A stretch of 30,156 bases of DNA from Moraxellaceae bacterium UBA2477. Its GTDB lineage: Bacteria; Pseudomonadota; Gammaproteobacteria; Pseudomonadales; Moraxellaceae. Below, piece after piece: positions 1-9,600 of this stretch. Numbering within the stretch: position 1 is the first letter of the stretch; each line of letters opens with the position of its first letter. A program made the position numbers and the translations under genes. The notes under the pieces were generated by a model. It was not told the DNA's origin. It ran no database searches and saw nothing but the letters and a program-made list of their open reading frames with translations. The stretch lies in the NCBI GenBank assembly GCA_002342025.1, contig DDPD01000012.1:9838-39993 (forward strand). Direction: 5' to 3'.

Positions 1-731
1 TTGGTGGCAAGACCCAGCACGGCCGCATACAGTGGCAACATGCCGTGCCAAGGAATGAAGTAGAACAACAGCATTTGCAACAGGCCAAACCCTAGGCCAA
101 TCCAAAAGCTCACGTTCACGATGAATCGGAACTCAGCGTCGCCAACCTCACTAAATAAGCGCACGACTAAGGCGCGGTCGGCTTCGAGCTGGCGGCCGCA
201 CATCTCCTTTACATCCACCAAGTTATCAATATCGTCGATCACAGCATGAATCAATCGCTGCATCACTTTTGGCAGGTTGTTTCGAACGTGACGGTAAACA
301 CCTTTGCGCACCAGCGGCGGCAGGTTTTCCCAGAACACCGCATTGCGCTCGGTCATGGCTTCGTCGGTGTATTCCTCGATGCGCGAGCTGACATGCTGGG
401 CGACATAGTTGCCGATTTTCTCCGGCTCCATCTGGCGCACGAAGTCGCTGACGGAGCCCATCTTGCTGATGGCGTTATCCACCACGATGTCGGACATCCG
501 GCGCGCCCCGCGAGGGATGATGCCTTGCCAGCCGAGCAGGTCGATGTTGATGCCCAGCAGTTTGCGCAGACGCGGGGTTCGGATGCCGATGTAGTTAATT
601 GGATACATCATCATTTTTACCGCCCACCAGACATGAGCCCAGGTCACCACGGCGGCTACGATAGGAATGCTGACAAAGCCCCAGAAGTCGGGGCGTGCAT
701 AAAGTTCCTGCCAAAGCGCGGTAAGGTCCAT
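1..731 (-). CDS. DUF445 family membrane protein (partial, C-terminus outside window)
   Basis: An open minus-strand frame runs from an ATG at 731 to the window edge without a stop, giving about 243 residues. The N-terminus (MDLTALWQELYARPDFWGFV) enters a hydrophobic segment at about residues 18-40. A soluble region follows with the GWQGIIPRGARRMSD stretch and an acidic/helical region (about residues 75-205) typical of DUF445 proteins. A second hydrophobic segment begins at about residue 210 and reaches the window edge. The DUF445 assignment rests on the two membrane ends and the PxR-KxxGI-GWQGIIP pattern. The family is common in proteobacteria, its biochemical role is not established, and I infer none. 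It is likely an inner-membrane protein. No clear Shine-Dalgarno sequence or terminator was found in the 111-base gap to the next gene. The family call is fairly secure; the missing C-terminus cannot be judged. Confidence 0.8.
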   Translation of the reverse strand, partial: MDLTALWQELYARPDFWGFVSIPIVAAVVTWAHVWWAVKMMMYPINYIGIRTPRLRKLLGINIDLLGWQGIIPRGARRMSDIVVDNAISKMGSVSDFVRQMEPEKIGNYVAQHVSSRIEEYTDEAMTERNAVFWENLPPLVRKGVYRHVRNNLPKVMQRLIHAVIDDIDNLVDVKEMCGRQLEADRALVVRLFSEVGDAEFRFIVNVSFWIGLGFGLLQMLLFYFIPWHGMLPLYAAVLGLAT

Positions 732-842
732 CGTGTGTATCTCGGTGACTAGCGGGTCAGCGAAAGGCTACCATCGGCGTGACGTGGATGATTGGCTGAA
801 AGCGCAGCCCTGCGGGGCGTGTAAGTCACCCGTTGCCGCGAC

Positions 843-1667
843 TTAAGAAGGTTTTAGTTTGCGGAACCACGCGGTGCGCTGCATGGCATCCATGACGCCG
901 GGCAGCAAGCGCTTGCCGGCATACAGCGCCCAAGCTTCGGGGCTGACCGGCACCACGGCGCGATTGCCGGTGATGGCACTGACCACGGCCTCGGCGACAT
1001 GCTCCGGGCCGTAATTGCGCTTCTGATAGATCGCCACCAGTTTGTCCTGCGATTGGGCGGTGCTGCCGTGCATGCGCGTGGCGGCGACGATGTTGGTGTT
1101 GATCACGCCGGGGCAGATGGCGCTGACGCCAACGCCGTGCACAGCCATCTCCAGGCGCAGCGATTCGGTCAGGCCCATGACGGCATGCTTGCTGGCGGAA
1201 TAGGCCGACATGTCGGAAGCCGCGTAGTAGCCTGCCGCCGACGCGATGTTGACGATATGGCCGCGCTTGTCTGCCGCCATGCGCGCGCCGAAGGCCTTGC
1301 AGCCATGCACCACGCCCATCAAATTGATACCCATGACCCACTGCCAGTCTTCGATGGGCGTATCGAGAAATGGTCCGGCCGTGCCCACGCCGGCGTTGTT
1401 CACCAGCACATCGAGCGTGCCATGGCAGGCGTGGACGCGATCGGCCAGTGCCTGCATGGCTGCCCAGTCGGAGACATCAACGACTTCCTGATCGACGCGC
1501 GTGCCTTGGGCGGTGAGCAGGTCGGTGGTTTCCTGAAGCGCGACGGGGTTGCGGTCACACAGCGTCAGGTTGGCGCCGAGCTGGCCGAGCAGCAGGGCGG
1601 TGGCGCGGCCAATGCCGGAGCCGGCTCCGGTGATGAGGGCGTGTTGATTGGCGAAGGCGTTGGGCAT
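843..1667 (-). CDS. Short-chain dehydrogenase/reductase (classical SDR)
   Basis: This encodes a 274-residue NAD(P)-dependent oxidoreductase of the classical SDR family. The cofactor glycine motif TGAGSGIG is at residues 13-20, NNAG at 90-93, the catalytic Ser near 143, and the YxxxK pair at Tyr156 and Lys160. Asp38 at the end of the second beta strand (TLCDRN) suggests a preference for NAD(H) over NADP(H); this is an inference from the family. The ATG at 1667 is preceded by an AGAAGAG-like ribosome binding site. The C-terminus has a basic FRKLKP tail. The gene is transcribed divergently from the GST-like gene, with about 70 bases between the starts, so the two may share a regulatory region. 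The substrate cannot be told from sequence; related SDRs act on lipids, alcohols and hydroxy acids. An overlapping plus-strand open frame is an antisense shadow. Confidence 0.9.
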   Translation of the reverse strand: MPNAFANQHALITGAGSGIGRATALLLGQLGANLTLCDRNPVALQETTDLLTAQGTRVDQEVVDVSDWAAMQALADRVHACHGTLDVLVNNAGVGTAGPFLDTPIEDWQWVMGINLMGVVHGCKAFGARMAADKRGHIVNIASAAGYYAASDMSAYSASKHAVMGLTESLRLEMAVHGVGVSAICPGVINTNIVAATRMHGSTAQSQDKLVAIYQKRNYGPEHVAEAVVSAITGNRAVVPVSPEAWALYAGKRLLPGVMDAMQRTAWFRKLKPS

Positions 1668-1738
1668 GTCGGATCTCTTCTGATGGCCAGATTCATGTGT
1701 TAAAGAAGCACATTAGCATTTTGCTTAAGGTTGTTTAC

Positions 1739-2932
1739 ATGCCCCGCCTCATGAAAACCCACAATCCATGGATCGTCTGGACCTCCGAGCTGTCACCCTT
1801 CGGGCTCAAGGTTATCCTGCTTTGTCGATATTACGGCTTGCCGTTTCGGGTGCTGCCGGAGCAGGGCACAACGGCAGAACGCATTCGCTATTCTCTGCGC
1901 CGCGAGCTGCTCACGCGCGGCGTATTGCCGCTCACCTGGCCACTCATGACCGCCGACGACGAATTCCCACTAGTGCCTTTCCTGTTCGGGCCTGATGGCG
2001 AAAATCTGTACGACTCCACGGCCATCGCCGAGTGGTTTGATCAGCAAACTGAAGCAGCGCGCTGTTTATTGTCCGACGACCCGGTGGCACGTTTTGTGAC
2101 CGCGTTGATTGACGATTATGCCGATGAGTTCGGCTTGTATATGGTGCATCACAACCGCTGGAAGGTGTCGGCGCTGGATAACGATGCCAGCGAGCGGCTG
2201 GTGCGCGAGCTGGGCATTCCTGGGCTGCTGAAGCAGCCGGTGATGGCGCGCTGGCAGCGCCGACAGACCGAGCGTCTGCCGTATCTGTTCAGCGTGGCCC
2301 CCGAGGGCTTTCAGCTGGCGGGCATGCCGGCCGGTGTGCAGCCGCCGTCTCGACCGGGCTTTCCGGCCACACATGCCTTGCTTGAAGATGCCTTCGAGCG
2401 GCTTATCACTATTCTCGACACGCTGTTGAGCCAGCGCCGTTTCATCCTTGGCGAGCGCATGACGCTGGCGGATGCAGCGCTGTACGGTCAACTCGGCATG
2501 AACTTGAGCGACCCGTCGGCGTGCCGCTGGATGCAGTCGCGTGCACCGGCACTGCATGCTTGGCTGAAGCGCCTGCATTGCGGCGATTTGGCACTACTGC
2601 AGGCGAGTGGTGGGCTGCAGATTGATACGGCACTGGCACCGCTGCTGGCCGAGATCAGTCGCGTATTTGTACCGCTGATGCAGCAGAATCTATTGTCTTA
2701 TGAGCGCTGGCGGGCACAGGGCGAGGTGCTGTTTAACGAGCGCGCTTTTGATGCTGGTCGGGCGCTGTATTTTGGCGAGATTGACGGTCATGAGTTTTGT
2801 CATGTGGCCAAATCCTTTCAGGCTAAAGTCTGGCGGCAGCGGGTAGGAGAATGGCGGGCGTTGTCGGAGTTGGCGCGTCATCATGTTGCACTTCAGGGTA
2901 TTGCAGAGGCAATGCTCACCTCAGTGAAGTGA
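1739..2932 (+). CDS. Glutathione S-transferase-like protein with long C-terminal extension
   Basis: A protein of about 397 residues whose first half resembles a glutathione S-transferase. The N-terminus has the thioredoxin-fold signature SPFGLKV (about residues 19-25), and DSTAIAEWF corresponds to the glutathione-binding E/D-S motif. A helical C-terminal GST domain carries the conserved FILGERMTLADAALYGQL stretch (N-capping box and Asp). Canonical GSTs are about 200-230 residues. This one has an insertion between the two domains and roughly 130 further residues after the GST-C motif that I do not recognise. I chose the ATG at 1739 because TTAAGG lies 8 bases upstream. A GTG at 1697 and an ATG at 1751 are in frame but less well placed. 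It ends 4 bases before the convergent ovoB-like gene, with no terminator between them. The substrate is unknown and enzymatic activity is not certain. Confidence 0.75.
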   Translation: MPRLMKTHNPWIVWTSELSPFGLKVILLCRYYGLPFRVLPEQGTTAERIRYSLRRELLTRGVLPLTWPLMTADDEFPLVPFLFGPDGENLYDSTAIAEWFDQQTEAARCLLSDDPVARFVTALIDDYADEFGLYMVHHNRWKVSALDNDASERLVRELGIPGLLKQPVMARWQRRQTERLPYLFSVAPEGFQLAGMPAGVQPPSRPGFPATHALLEDAFERLITILDTLLSQRRFILGERMTLADAALYGQLGMNLSDPSACRWMQSRAPALHAWLKRLHCGDLALLQASGGLQIDTALAPLLAEISRVFVPLMQQNLLSYERWRAQGEVLFNERAFDAGRALYFGEIDGHEFCHVAKSFQAKVWRQRVGEWRALSELARHHVALQGIAEAMLTSVK

Positions 2933-2936
2933 GACG

Positions 2937-4121
2937 TCAGGGGCAGCGCTGCTGCCAGGCTGCCACCAACTTCCGCATCGCCGCCATAATTTCCGATCGT
3001 GGTGCCCCAATATTTAAGCGCATATAGCCACTACCGCCATGCCCGAAGACGGTGCCGGCGCTAAGGCCCAAGCCTGCCTCATGAGCAAAAAAGCGCTGCA
3101 ACTCACCATCGTCTATGCCCAACCCGCGACAATCTAGCCAAAGCAAATAGGTGCCTTCAGCGGGAACGACCCTAACTTTGGGTAGCTCGATGGTCAGTAG
3201 CTGCGTTACAGCCTGCTGGGTCTCGTGCAGATAGGCCATGAGCTGATCCAGCCAGTCGCCGCCATGACGATAGGCGGCTTCGGCCGCCGTCAGACTGAAA
3301 GGGTTGCTGTTGCCGACATGAAGCCCTGCAAGCACCTCGCGCAGCTCATCACGCAGGATGGGGTCGCTGCTGATCAGGTAGGACAAGCCAAGGCCAGGTA
3401 GGTTGAAGGTTTTGCTCGGCGCCATGGCGGTGACAATACGATCGCCAGGCAGTGCCAGTGTTGCCAGCGGGATATGACGCTGATGCGGGTAGATCAGGTC
3501 GGCATGGATTTCATCACTAAAGATAACCAGTTGATGCCGGCGCGCGATGGTCAATAGGTGTTCCAGCTCCTCACGCCGCCAGACGCGGCCGACGGGATTA
3601 TGCGGCGAGCAGAAAAGTATGGCCTTAGCACCATCGGCAGCACAGTGTTCGAGATGCTCGAAGTCGATTTGCCACTGGCCGTCCTGTTCTATCAAGGGAT
3701 TGAGCAGGAGGCGTCGATCGCTACGTGTCACGGCCGAGAAGAAGGGGAAGTAAACCGGCGGCTGCACGATGACACCTTCACCGGAACCCGCAAAAGCGAG
3801 TGCCGCCGCATGCAGCGAACCGACCACACCAGCAGTCAGCAGGATATCTTCGCGCGCTACAGACCACTGGTGGCGCTGTTGCAACCACTGCTGAATCGCC
3901 TCATAGAGACTGTCGGGCGCATCGGTGTAACCGTAAATCGGGTGCTGCGCACGGGCAATCAGTGCGGCGGTCACGGCGGGCGGCGCAGCAAAGTCCATGT
4001 CGGCTACCCACAGAGGTTGCACCGCGTCGGTACCAAAGATGCGCGCACGGCCTTCGTATTTTTCGCTGTGCGTGCCTGCGCGCGAAATCGGTGTATCGAA
4101 GTCGACGCGCTGGCCGGTCAT
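2937..4121 (-). CDS. ovoB: PLP-dependent C-S lyase, MalY/PatB type; probable ovothiol sulfoxide lyase OvoB
   Basis: This is a 394-residue fold-type I PLP enzyme. The internal-aldimine lysine is Lys237 in SKTFNLPG, a hallmark of the MalY/PatB cystathionine beta-lyase-like group. SPHNPVGR (Asn175) and SDEIH (Asp203) are the pyridoxal-binding motifs, and WVADMDFAAPPAV is the typical N-terminal signature. I start it at the ATG at 4121, whose first base is also part of the upstream ovoA stop (TAATG), rather than six codons earlier, because this gives tight translational coupling and begins right at the conserved N-terminus. In ovothiol biosynthesis OvoB cleaves the C-S bond of the 5-histidylcysteine sulfoxide made by OvoA, releasing 5-thiohistidine. 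The OvoB role is inferred from position. By sequence alone it could be a cystathionine or cysteine-S-conjugate beta-lyase. Confidence 0.8.
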   Translation of the reverse strand: MTGQRVDFDTPISRAGTHSEKYEGRARIFGTDAVQPLWVADMDFAAPPAVTAALIARAQHPIYGYTDAPDSLYEAIQQWLQQRHQWSVAREDILLTAGVVGSLHAAALAFAGSGEGVIVQPPVYFPFFSAVTRSDRRLLLNPLIEQDGQWQIDFEHLEHCAADGAKAILFCSPHNPVGRVWRREELEHLLTIARRHQLVIFSDEIHADLIYPHQRHIPLATLALPGDRIVTAMAPSKTFNLPGLGLSYLISSDPILRDELREVLAGLHVGNSNPFSLTAAEAAYRHGGDWLDQLMAYLHETQQAVTQLLTIELPKVRVVPAEGTYLLWLDCRGLGIDDGELQRFFAHEAGLGLSAGTVFGHGGSGYMRLNIGAPRSEIMAAMRKLVAAWQQRCP

Positions 4122-6295
4122 TAAGCAATGCGCTCCCAAAGTGTTACTTCGGCCAACGTGTGCTGATGCTTTCGGCGTGTTTCACGAATTACAAAAGGCA
4201 CGTCCTGAGCGGGTTGCATCAAACGGAAGTGCTTTCCAAGCAGCGCGTGCAGGCCATCCAGTGTGGTGAAACTTTCACCATCCTTTTTGAAGCCGCCAAC
4301 CCAGGCTTCACGGGGCGTGTGATCGGCCAGCCAGGTGTAGGGCGAAGTCAGCATGAGCACGCCACCGAGTTGCAGGCGCTCGTGCACATGGCTCAAGAAC
4401 AGCGCGGGGTCGTAGAGGCGGTCAATGAGGTTGGCGGCCAAAATCAGGTCATAACCGCTGAACTGTGGCTTCAGGTTACAGGCATCGCCTTGGCTGAAGC
4501 TGACCTTGTTCCGGGTAGCATCTAAGCCGAGGTCGCTGAGCTGGCGTGTCTTGTAACTGACCAGTTCACCTTCATCGGGCAGGGTATAGCGGGTAACGCC
4601 TTGTTCAGCGAGCTGAACCCCGAGGCCAATGAACCGCGCTGAGAAATCAATGCCGGTCACTTGGTCGAATTCGCGAGCCAGCTCAAAGGTGGCGCGTCCG
4701 GTCGCACAGCCGAGATCTAGGGCGCTGCGGCGTGGCTTTCCTTGAGTGGCCGCGAGTGCGATTTGGGCAAGAGCCTTGGGGAAGTTCGGCACGCCAAAGT
4801 ATTCGTCGCCGTAGTGAAATTCAGCGTACTCCGAGAGTTGCTTGTCAGTTTCGTAGTAAGCAGTGGTTTGAGTCATGGGGGTCTCGGATACAACATAACG
4901 GAAGCCGGCATGTTGAAAGAAATGTCGGCGGAAAGCATAGCGGGCGCTGCGGCGGGTTTCGTTACCGCAGGATATCCACGAGCCACCCATTAAGAGATTG
5001 TGGCGCTCATCAAAGGTGGGTGTGGTGAAGTCATCATAAATTGGGTGTACATCAAACCCGTCAAAGGGGTAGGTCGGCGTTTCTGTCCATTGCCAGACAT
5101 TGCCCGTGACATCATAAAAGTCGCCCTGGCGGAACTGCGTCACGGGGCAAGACGATGCGTAGTGATCGAGATGGCGATTGCTGTCTGCGGCTCTGGTGCG
5201 GCAGACCTCTGTTGCTCCCGATACCGAATAGAGTCGCTGCCATTCGTCTTCGGTGGGTAAGCGCACCGAACGACCAAGCTGTTCGCTTTGCCATTGGCAA
5301 AATGCTTTCGCTTCCAGATAGTTCACTTCTACAGGCCAGTCCCAGGGCATATCAACAACTTCGGCCATTAACCTGAGTTGCCATGTCATGCCGGTAGCGG
5401 TGGGGTGACGTAGCCAGAACGTGGGGTGTTCAGCGCGGGAATAGCGGCGCCAATTCAAGCCTTCCTCGCTCCAAAAACGATCTTCTTGGTAGCCACCGGC
5501 TTCTACAAAGGCCAGAAATTCGTGATTGCTGACCAGATACTTCGCGGCCTTAAACGAGGCGACGCTTGCACGATGCTGGCCGTACTCGTTATCCCAACCG
5601 TAGATTGGGTCGTTGAAAGCTTTGCCCAATACAACGTCGCCAGCTGCCACCGGAATCAGTTGGTTTAACGGCGCCAGACCCGATTCGCGACAGGGCTGCC
5701 AAGCGGCGTGCGGTTTTACAAACGCTAAGGCATGCTGGCGCATGAGTACGGACGACGTTTCCAAATGAATGCGCTCGTGCTCAATGCCCATGATGACCGC
5801 CCACCACGGATTCTGCCAATCAATCGGCAGACTCAATGGGGCGGTATCAATAACCTCCAGAACAGTTTTGCGTACCGTATCGCGATAGGCTTTTACTTCC
5901 GCCACGCTCGGCCAGTCGTAGTGGGCATCGTTCAGATCGTCCCAGCTCATTTCATCCACGCCGACAGCAAAAATGGATTCGAAACGGGCGTTAATGCGCT
6001 GGCTCACTAGGTGAGCTAGCAAGAGCTTATTAATGAAAAAGGTCGCAGTGTGGCCAAAGTAAAAAATGAGCGGATGACGCAACGAAATGGGCTTTTTGTA
6101 ATATGCCTCGTCGCAGGACAGCACTTCGAACAGTTGCTCGTAGCGGTCAAAGGTGTCGATAAAGTATTGACGAATTTCCGCACGCACGACATCCGGTGAG
6201 GCGCCTTGAAGGGCGGGTGTGCGCGTGAAGAAAGTCGCGGTGTGCGGGAAGCGTTCGGCCAACATGGCGGTCATCCAAGAATAAACTGATGACAT
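4121..6295 (-). CDS. ovoA: OvoA: 5-histidylcysteine sulfoxide synthase with thiohistidine N-methyltransferase domain
   Basis: This 724-residue three-domain enzyme matches full-length bacterial OvoA. Residues 1-200 are a DinB-like helical domain supplying His82 plus the HERIH motif (His173, His177), which form the three-histidine site for non-haem iron. Residues about 210-468 are an FGE-sulfatase-type domain containing RLPTEDEWQRL, TGNVWQWTETPTYPFDGF and MGGSWISCGNE. Residues about 494-724 are a SAM-dependent methyltransferase with motif I DLGCATGRA at 527-535. OvoA joins cysteine to C5 of histidine using O2 and Fe(II); after C-S cleavage the methyltransferase domain methylates the imidazole to give ovothiol A, a thiol antioxidant. 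The ATG at 6295 lies 12 bases after the DUF2970 stop, with no strong ribosome binding site, which suggests coupling. The stop overlaps the ovoB-like start by one base. Confidence 0.95.
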   Translation of the reverse strand: MSSVYSWMTAMLAERFPHTATFFTRTPALQGASPDVVRAEIRQYFIDTFDRYEQLFEVLSCDEAYYKKPISLRHPLIFYFGHTATFFINKLLLAHLVSQRINARFESIFAVGVDEMSWDDLNDAHYDWPSVAEVKAYRDTVRKTVLEVIDTAPLSLPIDWQNPWWAVIMGIEHERIHLETSSVLMRQHALAFVKPHAAWQPCRESGLAPLNQLIPVAAGDVVLGKAFNDPIYGWDNEYGQHRASVASFKAAKYLVSNHEFLAFVEAGGYQEDRFWSEEGLNWRRYSRAEHPTFWLRHPTATGMTWQLRLMAEVVDMPWDWPVEVNYLEAKAFCQWQSEQLGRSVRLPTEDEWQRLYSVSGATEVCRTRAADSNRHLDHYASSCPVTQFRQGDFYDVTGNVWQWTETPTYPFDGFDVHPIYDDFTTPTFDERHNLLMGGSWISCGNETRRSARYAFRRHFFQHAGFRYVVSETPMTQTTAYYETDKQLSEYAEFHYGDEYFGVPNFPKALAQIALAATQGKPRRSALDLGCATGRATFELAREFDQVTGIDFSARFIGLGVQLAEQGVTRYTLPDEGELVSYKTRQLSDLGLDATRNKVSFSQGDACNLKPQFSGYDLILAANLIDRLYDPALFLSHVHERLQLGGVLMLTSPYTWLADHTPREAWVGGFKKDGESFTTLDGLHALLGKHFRLMQPAQDVPFVIRETRRKHQHTLAEVTLWERIA

Positions 6296-6307
6296 CGTAT
6301 ACAGAAC

Positions 6308-6523
6308 TTAAGTGGGATTTGTAGCGGACAAAACTATGTTAACGACCACAATCACCGCAATGACCATGGCGATAGCAAAAATAATGCCCGCTGCGATGAA
6401 CGGTTTGGCATCTGTGCTGGCAAAGTCACGCTGGCGATTGGCTTCGCTTTGCACGCCAAACCAAGCCCGAAAGACGCTGGCAAAAGCATTCAATGGGGTG
6501 GTTTTTGGAGCTTCATTACTCAT
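6308..6523 (-). CDS. DUF2970 family small membrane protein
   Basis: A 71-residue protein with a soluble N-terminal half and one hydrophobic segment at about residues 42-66, so a single-pass inner-membrane protein. The ASVFRAWFGVQSEANRQRDF stretch followed by the transmembrane helix is the DUF2970 layout, and the length is normal for that family. The ATG at 6523 has a GGAG ribosome binding site 7 bases upstream. It is the first gene of the run leading into ovoA (12-base gap) and the ovoB-like gene, so it is probably co-transcribed with them. DUF2970 has no known function and I assign none. The 110 bases between this start and recC must hold divergent promoters. A TATCAT-like -10 element is visible on the minus strand, but no convincing -35 was found. 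Confidence 0.8.
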   Translation of the reverse strand: MSNEAPKTTPLNAFASVFRAWFGVQSEANRQRDFASTDAKPFIAAGIIFAIAMVIAVIVVVNIVLSATNPT

Positions 6524-6633
6524 GTGGCGACTCCGCGTTAATCCGGATGATAAAAAGACTGCCGTTGAAACGCTGTGACTTTTATACGCTATCTTTCGGG
6601 TTAGTGGTGACTTTCGAAGAATAAGGGATGCTT

Positions 6634-9600
6634 ATGAGGCAGGCAGTGGACATTGCCCCAGGATTATTGGTGCTGCATGGCAATCAGCTGGAGCACTTAC
6701 GTCAGTTGGTGACATCGTGGGTAGCCAGTCATCCGCTGCGACCGCTGGAGTCGGATGTGATGGTGGTGCAGAGCAACGGCATCGCCCAATGGCTGCGCAT
6801 GGCGCTGGCCGCGGACCCTGAGTTTGCTGCTGATGGCACTCAGATTGGGGGCGGCTGCGGTATCGCAGCGGCGGTGGATGTGCAGTTGCCGGCGCGCTTT
6901 CTCTGGCAGGTCTACCGTGCGGTGCTCGGTGCCGACGCTATCCCAACCGAGTCGCCGCTAGACAAGCAACCACTGACCTGGCGATTGCTGCGCCTGCTGC
7001 CGCAAGTATTAACACAGCCCGAGTTTGCTCCGTTGGCGCGCTACCTAAGCGATGACGCCTTAGGCCGCCGACGCTATCAGCTGGCGGAACGATTGGCCGA
7101 TTTGTACGACCAGTATCAGGTCTATCGTGCCGATTGGCTCAACGATTGGGCGCAAGGCGAAGACCAAGTCCGGCTCAGTCGGGGCGGAACGCAAGCCTTG
7201 CCTCCGCATCAGCGCTGGCAAGCGGCGTTGTGGCGAGCCTTGTTGAATGACTTGCGCGCTGACGGCTTGGCCACTGCCGGTAGCCGCGCACTGGTGCATC
7301 CGCAGTTTTTGCAGGCCGTGAGCCAGCGGAGTGAACGACCGTCAGCTTTGCCGCGCCGAGTGGTGATTTTTGGGCTGTCGGCATTGCCCGCTCAAGCCTT
7401 GGAAGTACTCGCCGCGATTGCGCCTTGGTGCCAAGTGATTCTCGCCGTACTAAATCCTTGCCAGTATTACTGGGGCGATATCGTTGAGGATCGCGACCTG
7501 CTGCGCCAAGCTTACCGACGCCAAGCACAAAAGCCGGGCATGCCCGCAACCGGGTTAAGTGCGGAGGATTGGCATCAGCATGCGCATCCATTGCTGGCGG
7601 CCTGGGGACGCCAAGGTCGCGATTTTCTGAGCCTGCTCGATAATACCGAGGCTAATAAATTTATCTCGCCGTTGTTGGCCGCTTTTCAAGAGAATCGTCA
7701 CGACTTTTTTACCGAGCCGGTCACTCAGACGCTGCTCGGACAGCTTCAAGATGATGTGTTGAATTTAAGGCCGCTAGCCGAAACGCGGGATCTCTGGCCG
7801 GCGGTAAAGGCCACACAAGATGTCTCGCTGCGCTGTCATATCGCTCATAGCGCCCGCCGCGAGGTGGAAATTCTGCACGACCAGCTACTGGCCCGTTTTG
7901 CCGCTGACCCCACGCTGCGTCCGCGCGATGTCATCGTCATGGTGCCTGATGTGAATACCTATGCCGCGTTGGTGCAGGCGGTGTTTGGGCAGTTCGAGCG
8001 TGGTCATCCGCGCCATCTTCCGTTTGCGCTTGCCGATCAACGGCAACGTGGCGTGCAGCCCCTGCTCATTGCGCTGGAGTATTTGTTGGCGCTGCCTGAG
8101 CAACGCATTACTGCCACTGAAATCATGGATTTGCTCGATGTGCCAGCGCTGCGCCTGCGTTTTGGCTTAGCGCTGAGCGACTTGCCCTTGTTACGACGCT
8201 GGATCAGCCAAGCGGGCATTCGCTGGGGTATTGATGGCGCGCAGCGCGCTACGCAGGGCATGTCGGCGCAATGGGATGCGAATACGTGGCAGTTTGGTCT
8301 AGACCGATTGCTCCTGGGCTATGCCGTTGGCGATAGGCCATTGACCACATCAGACGGCGCAACGCTAATCCCCTGCGATGAAGCAGCGGGCTTGTCCGCC
8401 GCTTTGTTGGGGCCGTTGAGCGACCTCTTAGTGGCGTTATCAATCACCCTAAATGAGCTACAGCAGCCAGCGACGCCAGCGCAGTGGCAGGCCCGACTGC
8501 AGCAGCTTATGGCGCGTTTTTTCAGTACCGAAGCGCGCTCCGACAATGCGGATCAAATCGCGGCCGATACCGCCTTGCTGGGGCAGCTACAAACGGCATT
8601 GGCGTCTTGGCAGGGGCATTGCCAACAGGCCGGGGTGGTCGAGGCATTGCCCTTGGTGCTGGTGCGTGAGGCCTGGTTAGCGGGTCTCGATGCCGGTGGT
8701 TTGCAACAGCGCTTTCTCGCCGGTTCCATCAATTTTTGCACGCTCATGCCCATGCGCGCCATCCCATTCCGTGTGGTCTGTTTGCTCGGCATGAACGAAG
8801 CCGATTACCCCCGCCGGCAGCCGCCACTGGATTTTGATTTGATGGCCAGCGACTACCGCCCTGGTGATCGCTCGCGTCGCGAGGATGATCGCTATCTTAT
8901 GCTGGAAGCGTTGTTGTCGGCGCGTGAGCAGCTTTACATCAGCTGGATCGGGCGCCATGTGCGCGACAACAGCGAACGCGCGCCATCGGTTTTGGTCGGC
9001 CAGTTACGTGAGCATATTGCTCAAGGCTGGACGCTAGCGGGTGGCGGCGATTTGCTAGCGGCGCTAACCACGGTGCATCCGCTGCAGCCGTTTAGCCCTC
9101 GCTATTTCACACCGGGCAGCGGCGTTTTCAGCTATGCCGGCGAATGGCTGGCGCAGCATCAGCAGAAGCTAGACGAGCCATCGATTGAGCTGTTACCGGC
9201 CATGGAACCTGCGCTGCCGATCACCGTCGAGGGCTTGCAGCGTTTGATCAATGCCCCCGTCGGGCAGTTCTTTAAGACGCGCCTCAAGGTTCAGCTCGAT
9301 CGTGAAGAGCAGACACTGGAAGACCATGAACCTTTCGATCTGCGGGGGCTCAATCACTATGCCGCCTTGCAGCAGGTGCTGGATGGTGCGCGCTTGAGCG
9401 TTGAGCATCAGCCCTTAACGGATGCGTTGGCCGCTTTGCCGGCAGCACTGACCGAGACCACGCAGCGCCTGCAGGGTGAGGGCCGCTTGCCGTTGGCAGG
9501 GTTCGGAACGCGTTGGCAAACCGCTTTGCAAGCGGATGCCCTGAATCAGTTGCAACGCTGGTTGCACGTGCAGGCGCAGTGGCCGCAGGCCGTGGCGGGG

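Noticed and set aside
246..752. 168-residue plus-strand open frame
   Set aside because: It lies antisense to the DUF445 gene; the protein sequence shows no family motif and the opposite frame has clear membrane and family features.
766..842. Short GCCC-TGCG-GGGC hairpin near 809-820 as a terminator
   Set aside because: The stem is only four bases and no T tract follows on either strand.
999..1703. 234-residue plus-strand open frame
   Set aside because: Antisense shadow of the SDR gene, whose TGxxxGIG, NNAG and YxxxK motifs are on the other strand.
3558..4525. Two overlapping plus-strand open frames of 188 and 241 residues
   Set aside because: They are antisense to the ovoB-like and ovoA genes and carry low-complexity, motif-free translations.
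6565..6595. TTGAAA and TATCTT as a recC promoter
   Set aside because: The 19-base spacing is too long for a confident sigma-70 promoter, and another TATACG nearby is badly placed.
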